From Nitrospirillum viridazoti (lineage in GTDB: Bacteria; Pseudomonadota; Alphaproteobacteria; Azospirillales; Azospirillaceae), in the NCBI RefSeq assembly GCF_007827975.1, contig NZ_VITT01000003.1: DNA of 64,000 bases; one strand, 5' to 3'. Shown piece by piece: positions 23,684 through 31,293 of this stretch. Below the pieces are notes generated by a model. It saw only the letters and a program-made list of their open reading frames with translations. It was not told where the DNA came from and did not search any database. Made by a program: the position numbers and the translations under genes. Position 1 is the stretch's first letter. Every line of letters begins with the position of its first letter.

Positions 23684-26600
23684 ATGCATAGCTACGCAGA
23701 GCTTCAAGTCGCCAGCAATTTCAGCTTCCTGCGCGGCGCCTCCAAGGCCACTGAACTGGTGACGGCGGCCAAGGCGCTGGGGCATCGGGCCATGGCGCTG
23801 ACCGACCGCAACAGCCTGGCGGGGGTGGTGCAGGCACATGCGGCGGCGCGCGACCTGGATTTCCGCCTGGTGGTGGGCGCGCGGCTGGATTTGACGGATG
23901 GCCCCTCGCTGCTGTGCTGGCCCACCGACCGCGCGGCCTATGGCCGCCTGTCCACCCTGCTGACGGTGGGCATGCGCCGGGCGCCCAAGGGGCAATGCTT
24001 CCTGGCCCGCGCGGATGTCGAGGCCCATGCCGCCGGCCAGATGATGGCGGTGGTGCCGCCGGACACTCTTGACGCGGACTTCGCCGCCGGCCTGGCCGAT
24101 TACCGCCGCCGTTTCGGCCGCACCCTCAGCCTGTGCCTGACCCATCGCTATCAGGGCGACGACGCCCGGCGGCTGGACCGGCTGGCGGCTTTGGCTGAGG
24201 CGCACGGCCTGTCGCCACTGGCCACCAACGACGTGCATTATCACCACCCCGGCCGGCGGGCGCTGCAGGACGTGATGACCTGCATCCGCGAGCATTGCAC
24301 CATCCAGACGGCGGGCTGGCGCCTGGCCGCCAATGCCGAGCGCCACCTGAAACCGCCGGAGGAGATGGCGCGCCTGTTCCACCGCCATCCCCGCGCCCTG
24401 GCCCGCATCCGCGACATCGTGGAAGCCTGCACCTTCTCCATCAGCGAACTGCGGGCCGATTACCTATACCCGGCGGAGGTCGGGCCGGGGGAGACGCCGC
24501 AGGGCCGCCTGGCCCAGCTGACGGCGGAGGGAGCCTGCAAACGATACCCGGCGGGCGTGCCGGCGGAGGTGCAGACGCAGATCGACAAGGAATTGGCCCT
24601 GATCGGGGACCTGGGCTACGCGTCCTACTTCCTGACGGTCTATGAGATCGTGAGGTTCGCCAACGAGCAGGGCATCCTCTGCCAGGGGCGGGGATCGGCC
24701 GCCAATTCCGCCGTCTGCTATTGCCTGGAAATCACCTCCATCGACCCCGTGGAAAGCGGGCTGCTGTTCGAGCGCTTCATCTCCAGCGCGCGCAACGAGC
24801 CGCCGGACATCGACGTGGATTTCGAGCATGAGCGGCGGGAGGAGGTGATCCAGCACATCTACGAGAAATACGGCCGCGACCACGCCGCCATCGCCGCCAC
24901 CGTCATCTGCTACCGCTCGCGCGGCGCGGTGCGCGACGTGGGCAAGGCCATGGGCATGAGCCAAGACACGGTGGGGCAGCTGTCGGCCATGATCTCCGGC
25001 TGGGGTACCGGCACGCCGGAGGAGGAGCGGGCGCGGGAGGCTGGGCTGGACCCCGACGACCCGCTGCTGCGCCAGGTGCTGGATCTGACGGGGGAGATCT
25101 CGAAATTCCCCCGCCATCTGTCGCAGCATGTCGGCGGCTTCGTCATCACGCCCAAGCCGCTGGCCACCTTCTGCCCCATCATGAACGCGGCCATGGAGGA
25201 CAGGCAGAACATCGAATGGGACAAGGACGATTTGGACGCCGCCGGCCTGATGAAGGTCGATGTCCTGGGCCTCGGCATGCTCAGCTGCCTGCGCCGGGCC
25301 TTCACCCTGCTGCGGGATCATTACGGCCGCGACTTGACGCTGGCCACCATCCCGCCAGACGATGTGGCGACCTACGACATGCTGTGCGCGGCCGACACCC
25401 TGGGCGTGTTCCAGGTGGAAAGCAGGGCGCAGATGTCCATGCTGCCCCGCCTGCGCCCCCGCGAGTTCTATGACCTGGTGGTGCAGGTGGCCATTGTCCG
25501 CCCCGGGCCCATCCAGGGCGGCATGGTCCATCCCTACCTGCGCCGCCGCCAGGGGCTGGAGCCGGTGGACTATCCGTCCGAGGCGTTGAAGAAGGTGCTG
25601 AAGAAGACGCTGGGCGTGCCCCTGTTCCAGGAACAGGCCATGCAGATCGCCATCGTCGGCGCCGGCTTCACCGGGGCGGAGGCCGACGCCCTGCGCCGCG
25701 CCATGGCCAGCTTCCGCAAGCTGGGCGACATCGACACGTTCGAGGAGAAGTTCCGCGCCGGCATGCTGAAGAACGGCTACACGGCGGAATTCGCCGAGCG
25801 CTGCTTCAACCAGATCAAGGGCTTCTCCACCTATGGCTTCCCGGAAAGCCATGCCGCCAGCTTCGCCAAGCTGGTTTACGTCTCCGCCTGGATCAAGTGC
25901 CACTATCCGGACGTCTTCGCCTGCGCCCTGCTGAACAGCCTGCCCATGGGCTTCTACGCCCCGGCGCAGATCGTGCGCGACGCCCGGGACCATGACGTGG
26001 TGGTGCTGCCGCCGGACGTGAACCATTCCGATTGGGACAGCCGGCTGGAGTCGCCGGCGCGGGGGCAGCGTTTCCAGACCCTGCGCCTGGGCCTGCGCCT
26101 GGCCAAGGGCCTGAGCGAGGCGGCGGTGCAGCCCCTGCTGGAGGCGCGGGGGCATGAGCCCTATGCCAGCCCGCACGATCTGTGGCGCCGCGCCCGCCTG
26201 GCGCCGCGCACCCTGGAACTGCTGGCGGAGGCCGACGCCTTCCAGTCCATGGGCCTGGACCGGCGCCAGGCGCTGTGGGCGGTCAGCGCCCTGGGCGAAC
26301 GGCTGCCGCCCCTGTTGGACCTGGCGCTGAATGCGGAGGAGGAGGGGACGGGCGACCCGTGGGCGGAGGAACCGTCCATCGCCACCCTGCCGGCCATGAC
26401 CCTGGGCGAGCATCTGGTGGAGGACTACACCCGCCTGTCCCTGTCCTTGAAGCGCCATCCCATGAGCCTGGTGCGCGACGACGTGGTGGCGCGGCTGGAA
26501 CGGTTCGCGGCGGAGCCCAAGGAGAGGATGGTCCGCCGCTATCCCCTGATGCGCATGGAGACGCTGGAGACCCTGGCCGACGGCAGCCGCGTGGCCCTGG

Positions 26601-26944
26601 CCGGCCTGGTGCTGGTGCGCCAGCGGCCGGGCAGCAGCAAGGGCGTCATCTTCATCACGCTGGAGGATGAGAGCGGCATCGCCAACCTAGTGCTGATGCC
26701 CGAGACCTTCACCGCCTTTCGCCGCCATATCCTGGGCAGCCGCCTGCTGCTGTGCCTGGGGCGGGTGGAGAAGGTGATCGCCCCCACCCAGGACCAGGGT
26801 CCCAGCGCCACCCCCGTCACCCACGTCCGCGCCGAGCGCCTGATCGATTACTCCGACCTGCTGTCCCGCCTGGACGAACCCACCGGCGCCGCCCCCGCCC
26901 GCCGCGCGGACGCGACCTTCCCCGATGGGCGGAACTTCAGGTGA
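23684..26944 (+). CDS. dnaE2: Error-prone DNA polymerase DnaE2
   Basis: 1086 residues, normal for DnaE2. The N-terminal PHP domain begins MHSYAELQVASNFSFLRGAS (one His of the usual set replaced, as in DnaE2). The catalytic aspartates are in PDIDVDFEHERR and MKVDVLGLGML, and the RG-S-AANSAVCYCL active-site segment is present. A helix-hairpin-helix and an OB fold (SRVALAGLVLVRQRPGSSKG) close the protein. It performs SOS-induced translesion synthesis with ImuA/ImuB. The ATG at 23684 is preceded by TGAGGGAAC. Confidence 0.97.
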   Translation: MHSYAELQVASNFSFLRGASKATELVTAAKALGHRAMALTDRNSLAGVVQAHAAARDLDFRLVVGARLDLTDGPSLLCWPTDRAAYGRLSTLLTVGMRRAPKGQCFLARADVEAHAAGQMMAVVPPDTLDADFAAGLADYRRRFGRTLSLCLTHRYQGDDARRLDRLAALAEAHGLSPLATNDVHYHHPGRRALQDVMTCIREHCTIQTAGWRLAANAERHLKPPEEMARLFHRHPRALARIRDIVEACTFSISELRADYLYPAEVGPGETPQGRLAQLTAEGACKRYPAGVPAEVQTQIDKELALIGDLGYASYFLTVYEIVRFANEQGILCQGRGSAANSAVCYCLEITSIDPVESGLLFERFISSARNEPPDIDVDFEHERREEVIQHIYEKYGRDHAAIAATVICYRSRGAVRDVGKAMGMSQDTVGQLSAMISGWGTGTPEEERAREAGLDPDDPLLRQVLDLTGEISKFPRHLSQHVGGFVITPKPLATFCPIMNAAMEDRQNIEWDKDDLDAAGLMKVDVLGLGMLSCLRRAFTLLRDHYGRDLTLATIPPDDVATYDMLCAADTLGVFQVESRAQMSMLPRLRPREFYDLVVQVAIVRPGPIQGGMVHPYLRRRQGLEPVDYPSEALKKVLKKTLGVPLFQEQAMQIAIVGAGFTGAEADALRRAMASFRKLGDIDTFEEKFRAGMLKNGYTAEFAERCFNQIKGFSTYGFPESHAASFAKLVYVSAWIKCHYPDVFACALLNSLPMGFYAPAQIVRDARDHDVVVLPPDVNHSDWDSRLESPARGQRFQTLRLGLRLAKGLSEAAVQPLLEARGHEPYASPHDLWRRARLAPRTLELLAEADAFQSMGLDRRQALWAVSALGERLPPLLDLALNAEEEGTGDPWAEEPSIATLPAMTLGEHLVEDYTRLSLSLKRHPMSLVRDDVVARLERFAAEPKERMVRRYPLMRMETLETLADGSRVALAGLVLVRQRPGSSKGVIFITLEDESGIANLVLMPETFTAFRRHILGSRLLLCLGRVEKVIAPTQDQGPSATPVTHVRAERLIDYSDLLSRLDEPTGAAPARRADATFPDGRNFR

Positions 26945-26988
26945 GGGCCGGGCTGCCCTGGAAATTAGCGAGCGAATGACCTATGCTA

Positions 26989-27000
26989 TGGCATATGCCA
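26989..27000. promoter_or_regulatory. Palindromic operator of vapBC
   Basis: TGGCATATGCCA is a perfect 12-bp palindrome, 16 bases before the chosen vapB start. VapB/VapBC complexes bind such sites. If the in-frame ATG at 26983 were the start, the palindrome would be coding, which argues for the later start. Confidence 0.55.
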
Positions 27001-27015
27001 GATCGTGAGAGCGTC

Positions 27016-27249
27016 ATGTTTCCGGAGCGTCACGTCAAATTATTCAAGAATGGCCGTAATCAAGCCGTTCGCATCCCCCGGGAATTCGAATTACCGGGAG
27101 AGGATGCGGTTATGCGCAAGGAGGGGAACCGGTTGATCATTGAACCGGTCAAGCTCAAATCCTTCGTGGCATTGCTAGATAGCTGGGAACCTTTGGACGA
27201 GGATTTTCCCGCTATTGACGATCTGCCAGCCGAAGATGTGTCGCTATAG
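27016..27249 (+). CDS. vapB: VapB-type antitoxin
   Basis: 77 residues from ATG 27016 (MFPERHVKLFKNGRNQAVRI). LFKNGRNQAVRIPREFELPG is the signature AbrB-like DNA-binding hairpin of VapB antitoxins; the acidic C-terminal tail (LDEDFPAIDDLPAED) wraps the toxin. Its TAG shares a base with the GTG of vapC (TAGTG), so the pair is coupled. Two upstream in-frame ATGs (26983, 26995) overlap the operator and are disfavoured. Confidence 0.88.
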   Translation: MFPERHVKLFKNGRNQAVRIPREFELPGEDAVMRKEGNRLIIEPVKLKSFVALLDSWEPLDEDFPAIDDLPAEDVSL

Positions 27250-27650
27250 TGCGCTACCTGCTGGATACCAACATCATTTCCCATATGATCCGCCATCCGG
27301 ATGGGATGGCGACGGAACAGGCTCGTTTGGTAGAGCCTGCGGCCCTTTGCACCAGCATCATCGTGGCGGCGGAGTTGCATTTTGGTGTTGCCAAGAAAGG
27401 GCTCCCAGCCCTAACGGCCAGGGTCGAAAGTGCCCTTGAGATGCTCGATGTCTTGCCGTTCGAAGCACCCGCTGATGAATTCTATGGACAGTTACGGGCG
27501 CGCTTGGAGGGGATGGGGCAGCCTATCGGGGCCAATGACATGCTTATTGCCGCCCAATGTCTGGCCCTCGACTACATTCTCGTGACTGACAACGAGCGTG
27601 AATTCGCCCGTATCGAAGGATTGCGGGTGGAAAACTGGCTGCGGGGATAG
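27249..27650 (+). CDS. vapC: VapC-type PIN-domain toxin (ribonuclease)
   Basis: 133 residues, GTG start. All four acidic PIN residues are present: Asp6 (YLLDTNIIS), Glu42 (VAAELHFG), Asp97 (IGANDMLIAA) and Asp114 (LVTDNEREF). VapC toxins cleave tRNA or rRNA when the antitoxin is degraded. The pair lies directly after the SOS mutasome operon, on the same strand but 70 bases beyond it, with its own operator. It appears intact. Confidence 0.93.
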   Translation: MRYLLDTNIISHMIRHPDGMATEQARLVEPAALCTSIIVAAELHFGVAKKGLPALTARVESALEMLDVLPFEAPADEFYGQLRARLEGMGQPIGANDMLIAAQCLALDYILVTDNEREFARIEGLRVENWLRG

Positions 27651-27655
27651 CGCGC

Positions 27656-28201
27656 TTATTCCTTCCTTTTGAACGCCGCCGCGAATTCCTCTGACGCCAC
27701 GATGGCCAGGGCGCGGCGCAGGGCGGCGGATTCCTCCGCGCCGAACAGGGCGTCGAAGCGGCTTTGCGCCACATGCCACAGCGCCAGCCCCTCGGCCTGC
27801 TTGGCCTCGCCCGCGGTGGTCAGGCGCGCGCGCTTGACGCGGCGGTCCTTGGCGTCGGGCACCAACTCGACATAGCCGTCGCGGATCAGCGGCTTCAGGG
27901 TGTGGCCCAGGGCCGACAGGTCCATGACCATGGCGGCGGCCAGGTTCTGCAGCGTGCCGGCGGCGGGGTCGGACGCGGCGGCGGCCAGCTTCAGGTGGGT
28001 CAGCAGGGTGTGCTGGGTGGGCATCAGGCCGGCCGGCGCCGTCACGTCGCCATAGAGCTGGCCCAGGCGGCGGGCGGCACGGCGCACGGCGGTGTTGGTG
28101 CAATAGTCCCAGCCCCAGCGGTCCGATGGGCCTTCATTCGATGCCGCCGCCGTCGGGGCAGGTGCTGTGGGAGCGGCGGCTGTGGGGGCGGGCTCATCCA
28201 A
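27656..28201 (-). CDS. MarR-family transcriptional regulator
   Basis: 181 residues. An Ala/Pro/Thr-rich N-terminal extension (about 25 residues) precedes a winged-helix MarR core: MPTQHTLLTHLKLAAAA, then GTLQNLAAAMVMDLSALGHTL as the recognition region and DAKDRRVKRARLT as the wing. It is divergent from a short-chain dehydrogenase gene, with 283 bases between them, and probably represses it in response to a small ligand. The ligand is unknown. Confidence 0.85.
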   Translation of the reverse strand: MDEPAPTAAAPTAPAPTAAASNEGPSDRWGWDYCTNTAVRRAARRLGQLYGDVTAPAGLMPTQHTLLTHLKLAAAASDPAAGTLQNLAAAMVMDLSALGHTLKPLIRDGYVELVPDAKDRRVKRARLTTAGEAKQAEGLALWHVAQSRFDALFGAEESAALRRALAIVASEEFAAAFKRKE

Positions 28202-28390
28202 TTCCGTGATCCTTTCAAAACCGGCGTTTCCAAGACCAGCGGGCCAGAATAGGCGCCCCCGGCGGCGAGGGCCATTCCCACCGTCACAGGGGGCAACCGT
28301 CCCCGCGCGTCGTCATATGGGCCAGCCAGCCCGGCGACGGCGCCCGCCCTGCAATGCCCCCGGCGCGGGGCTTGAGGTTCACAAGCCCGA

Positions 28391-28420
28391 TTGACTTGCA
28401 TGATGATAGTGGCATATACC
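28391..28420 (+). promoter_or_regulatory. Putative promoter of the SDR gene
   Basis: TTGACT (28391-28396) and TATACC (28415-28420) with an 18-base spacer, 65 bases before the SDR start. The gap 28202-28484 otherwise holds no ORF. Confidence 0.45.
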
Positions 28421-28484
28421 AGCTTCGTGATCAACGACGCCGATGGCGCCCCGCTTCCACCGCTTCTTCCAAAAGGAAACTCCC

Positions 28485-29282
28485 ATGAGCACCAAAGGTA
28501 CCGCCCTCGTCACCGGCGCCTCTTCCGGCATCGGTGCCACCTATGCCGACCGTCTGGCCCGCCGCGGCTATGACCTGATCCTGGTTGCGCGCAACCAGGG
28601 CCGGCTGGAGGAGGCCGCCGCCCGACTGCGGGCCGAGACCGGCGTCAAGGTTGAGGTCCTGCCGGCCGACTTGTCCGTCCAGGCCGATGTGGAGACGGTG
28701 GAACGCCGCCTGCGCGCCGACGCCGCCATCACCCTGCTGGTGAACAACGCCGGCCTGGGCCCCAAGGAGGGCTCGCTGGGCAGCGACATCGCCTACCAGG
28801 ACACCATGATCGCGGTGAACGTCACGGCGGTGAACCGCCTGGCCATCGCCGCCACCGACGCCTTCGCCGCCAAGGGTGCCGGCACGGTGGTCAACGTCGC
28901 CTCCGTCGTCGCCCTGATCCCGGAGATGTTCAGCGCCACCTACGCCGCCACCAAGGCCTTCGTCCTGGCGCTGACCCAGTCGCTGCAGGCGGAAACCGCC
29001 AAGGCCGGCAAGGCGGTGAAGTTCCAGGCGGTGCTGCCCGGCCTGACGCGGACGGAGATTTTCGACCGCGTGGGCAAGTCCTTCGACGACCTGGACCAGA
29101 ACATGGTCATGGAGGTGGGCGAGATGGTGGAGGCGGCCCTGACCGGCCTGGACCAGGGTGAGCTGGTCACCATCCCCTCGCTGCCCGATCCGGCGGATTT
29201 CAACGCGCTGAACCAGGCCCGCTACGCCCTGGGCCCCAACCTGTCGCGCAACCACGCCGCCGACCGTTACAAAGCCGGCTGA
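28485..29282 (+). CDS. Short-chain dehydrogenase/reductase
   Basis: 265 residues from ATG 28485 (AAGGA 8 bases upstream); the in-frame ATG at 28443 lacks a ribosome site. The Rossmann signature TGASSGIGATYA is at the N-terminus, NNAGLG around residue 88, the active-site Ser in VVNVASVVALIP and Tyr/Lys in TYAATKAFV. Classical SDR of the DltE/YqjQ type, NAD(P)-dependent. Substrate unknown. Divergent MarR gene is the likely regulator. Confidence 0.9.
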   Translation: MSTKGTALVTGASSGIGATYADRLARRGYDLILVARNQGRLEEAAARLRAETGVKVEVLPADLSVQADVETVERRLRADAAITLLVNNAGLGPKEGSLGSDIAYQDTMIAVNVTAVNRLAIAATDAFAAKGAGTVVNVASVVALIPEMFSATYAATKAFVLALTQSLQAETAKAGKAVKFQAVLPGLTRTEIFDRVGKSFDDLDQNMVMEVGEMVEAALTGLDQGELVTIPSLPDPADFNALNQARYALGPNLSRNHAADRYKAG

Positions 29283-29286
29283 TCCG

Positions 29287-30747
29287 TCAGGGCGTGTCGA
29301 CGTCCGTCCCGCTGGGCTTGCGGTCCTTGAAGTCCAGCGGGGCGGGCGTCACCGGCCCGAGGCGGAAGACCGCCCGGTCGACATGGCGCCGCAGCACCAC
29401 GTCGACGTAGGTCGTTTCATTGGGCCGCAGGGCCATGGCCAGGCTGGCGCCATCGGTGCGGAACTCCACCGGGGCATAGCCGACGAAGCCGTCGCCGGCG
29501 GCGGGCCGCGCCTGGACGCGCAGGCCGAAATGGGCGCCGGGCAGCCGCGCCATGACGTCGTAATCCAGATAGTAGACCAGGGAGTTGGGCGAGACGCTGT
29601 TGCGCTGCCGGTCAACGAAGAAGCCCTTGGGCAGGTTGTCCGGAGTGTAGTCCGGGCCGCCCAGCAGGTAGAGGTCGAAATCGTCCACCGCGTCGCCCTG
29701 GTCGTCGCGGATGCGGAAGACCAGTTGGCTGTGGCGTTGCCCTTCATCCGGCCTGGCCAGGGCCACGGCCTGCTGGGTGGCGTCGGTCAGGGCCGCCAGC
29801 GCCGCCAGGCGGGCACCGTAGGCCGCCGGGCTGTCGACCTGCAGGCAGCGCAGGATTTCCGCCACCACCGGCTTGGCGGCGGCGTTGCCCGGGGTGACGC
29901 TGCCCATGATGCCCAGGCTGTCGCCGGAATGGCTGGCGTCGGGAATGACGCCGAAGGCCAGGGGCGGCTGCGGTGTCCGGGGGCCGCCGTCGGGGGTGAG
30001 CACGGCGGCCGGCTGCGCGTCGAAGTGCGGGTGCGGGTTGACCACCGCCACCGCCGTTTCCACCAGCCTCAGGAACAGGCAGTTCAGGTTGGCCCCCGCC
30101 ACGCGCACCACGCCGTCCGACCCTTCCTCCGCCAGGTAGGAATTGAGGAAGTCGTAGAAGTGGGTGTCGATGGTCTGCCCGGTCAGCACGAAGGGATAAA
30201 GGTCCACGGCCATGGGGTCATAGTCCAGCCAGCGGCCGTTCAGGCGCCACTGGTCGGCGCTGCCCAGGGCCAGCCAGTCCAGGATGCGCTCCCCCGGTTC
30301 CACGCCGTTGAAGAAGGCCTTGATGCGGCCCACCCGCTCCTTCCCCAGGGTGGCGAGGGGGGAGCCGTGGTTGGCGGGCGCCAGCATGACCAGGTGGCGC
30401 AGCGGCGGCCGCCGCAACCCCGCCCCGCCGTCGTACAACCGGCTTACCCATTCCCGCACCACCGGGCCGCCGGTGGAGTGGGTGACGCAGGAGAAGTCGG
30501 GCAGGGGCGTCCCCGCCGGGGCGCCGGGCGGCAGCAGCGCATCGCGCAGCGCCCGGTCGAAGGCCCGCACCACGTCGGCCATGGTGACGGCATCCTGGAA
30601 GCTGACGTAGCTGCCCAGGTGGATTTGCACCACCGTCAGGTTCAGGCCGGGCGCCGTCAGCGCCGCCTGCGCTGCCAGGGCGTCCGGCAGGCCGCCGTAG
30701 GTCGCGGTGCTGGTGACGCTCCAGCCGTGCACGAAAACCAGGATCAT
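29287..30747 (-). CDS. Alpha/beta-hydrolase (lipase-like) with C-terminal beta domain
   Basis: 486 residues from ATG 30747 (MILVFVHGWSVTST); a GTG at 30762 is possible. The oxyanion-hole VHGW motif is at residues 5-8. The nucleophile elbow reads CVTHSTGGPVV, i.e. T-H-S-T-G where GxSxG is usual. A later LAPANHGSPLA resembles lipase/PGAP1-like proteins. Residues from about 345 on form a separate beta-rich part (LVFRIRDDQGDAVDDFDLYL). Probably a lipase or esterase; no signal peptide visible. A MoaF-like gene lies 79 bases upstream on the same strand. Confidence 0.7.
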   Translation of the reverse strand: MILVFVHGWSVTSTATYGGLPDALAAQAALTAPGLNLTVVQIHLGSYVSFQDAVTMADVVRAFDRALRDALLPPGAPAGTPLPDFSCVTHSTGGPVVREWVSRLYDGGAGLRRPPLRHLVMLAPANHGSPLATLGKERVGRIKAFFNGVEPGERILDWLALGSADQWRLNGRWLDYDPMAVDLYPFVLTGQTIDTHFYDFLNSYLAEEGSDGVVRVAGANLNCLFLRLVETAVAVVNPHPHFDAQPAAVLTPDGGPRTPQPPLAFGVIPDASHSGDSLGIMGSVTPGNAAAKPVVAEILRCLQVDSPAAYGARLAALAALTDATQQAVALARPDEGQRHSQLVFRIRDDQGDAVDDFDLYLLGGPDYTPDNLPKGFFVDRQRNSVSPNSLVYYLDYDVMARLPGAHFGLRVQARPAAGDGFVGYAPVEFRTDGASLAMALRPNETTYVDVVLRRHVDRAVFRLGPVTPAPLDFKDRKPSGTDVDTP

Positions 30748-30826
30748 GGGCCCCCCCGACACGCGCCCCAGGGCGCTCTACTAGCATGCAGCATAACCGG
30801 GCCAACCCCGGATGCGCAGCAGGGCC

Positions 30827-31162
30827 TCACAACGCCGTCGCGGGCTCCCGCACCTGGACGAAGGTGCCGTGGTCCTGGAAGAAGGTCAGGTCGGGGTTGG
30901 TGATGTTGGTGACGATGGTATGGCGGGCATAGTCCTCGACATGCACCACCGTGGTCTTGTCGGCCTCCTGCCAGGTCACCAGGAACTGGTCGTCCCGCAA
31001 TTCCTCCACCCGGATGGCCACGGTTTCCGAGGGGCCACGGCTGCCGTCCTTGCGGATGCCGGTGTAGGTCAGCGACGTGATCGAGGTGAAATGCAATTCG
31101 ACCCGGAAGGTGCTGAAGGTCACCAGGTAACGGTGGCCGACGGCGGGGAAGGGCTTGGCCAT
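30827..31162 (-). CDS. MoaF-related beta-barrel domain protein
   Basis: 111 residues. The segment FLVTWQEADKTTVVHVEDYA followed by NITNPDLTFFQDHGTFV matches the C-terminal half of MoaF-type (calycin-like) domains, found in small ligand-binding proteins. No catalytic site is evident. It may be co-transcribed with the hydrolase downstream. A palindromic AAGGG-GTTTAA-CCCTT lies about 80 bases before its start (near 31253). Confidence 0.65.
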   Translation of the reverse strand: MAKPFPAVGHRYLVTFSTFRVELHFTSITSLTYTGIRKDGSRGPSETVAIRVEELRDDQFLVTWQEADKTTVVHVEDYARHTIVTNITNPDLTFFQDHGTFVQVREPATAL

Positions 31163-31293
31163 GGCAGATCTCCGCGAGGGAATGCGCCGGGGCGGGCTTC
31201 CTCCCCGGCATGCGTCACCTTAACAGAGATGCTCGCGTTGAATTGCAACCATAAGGGGTTTAACCCTTCAGGAGGTGGCGCCTGGCGTGTGGT

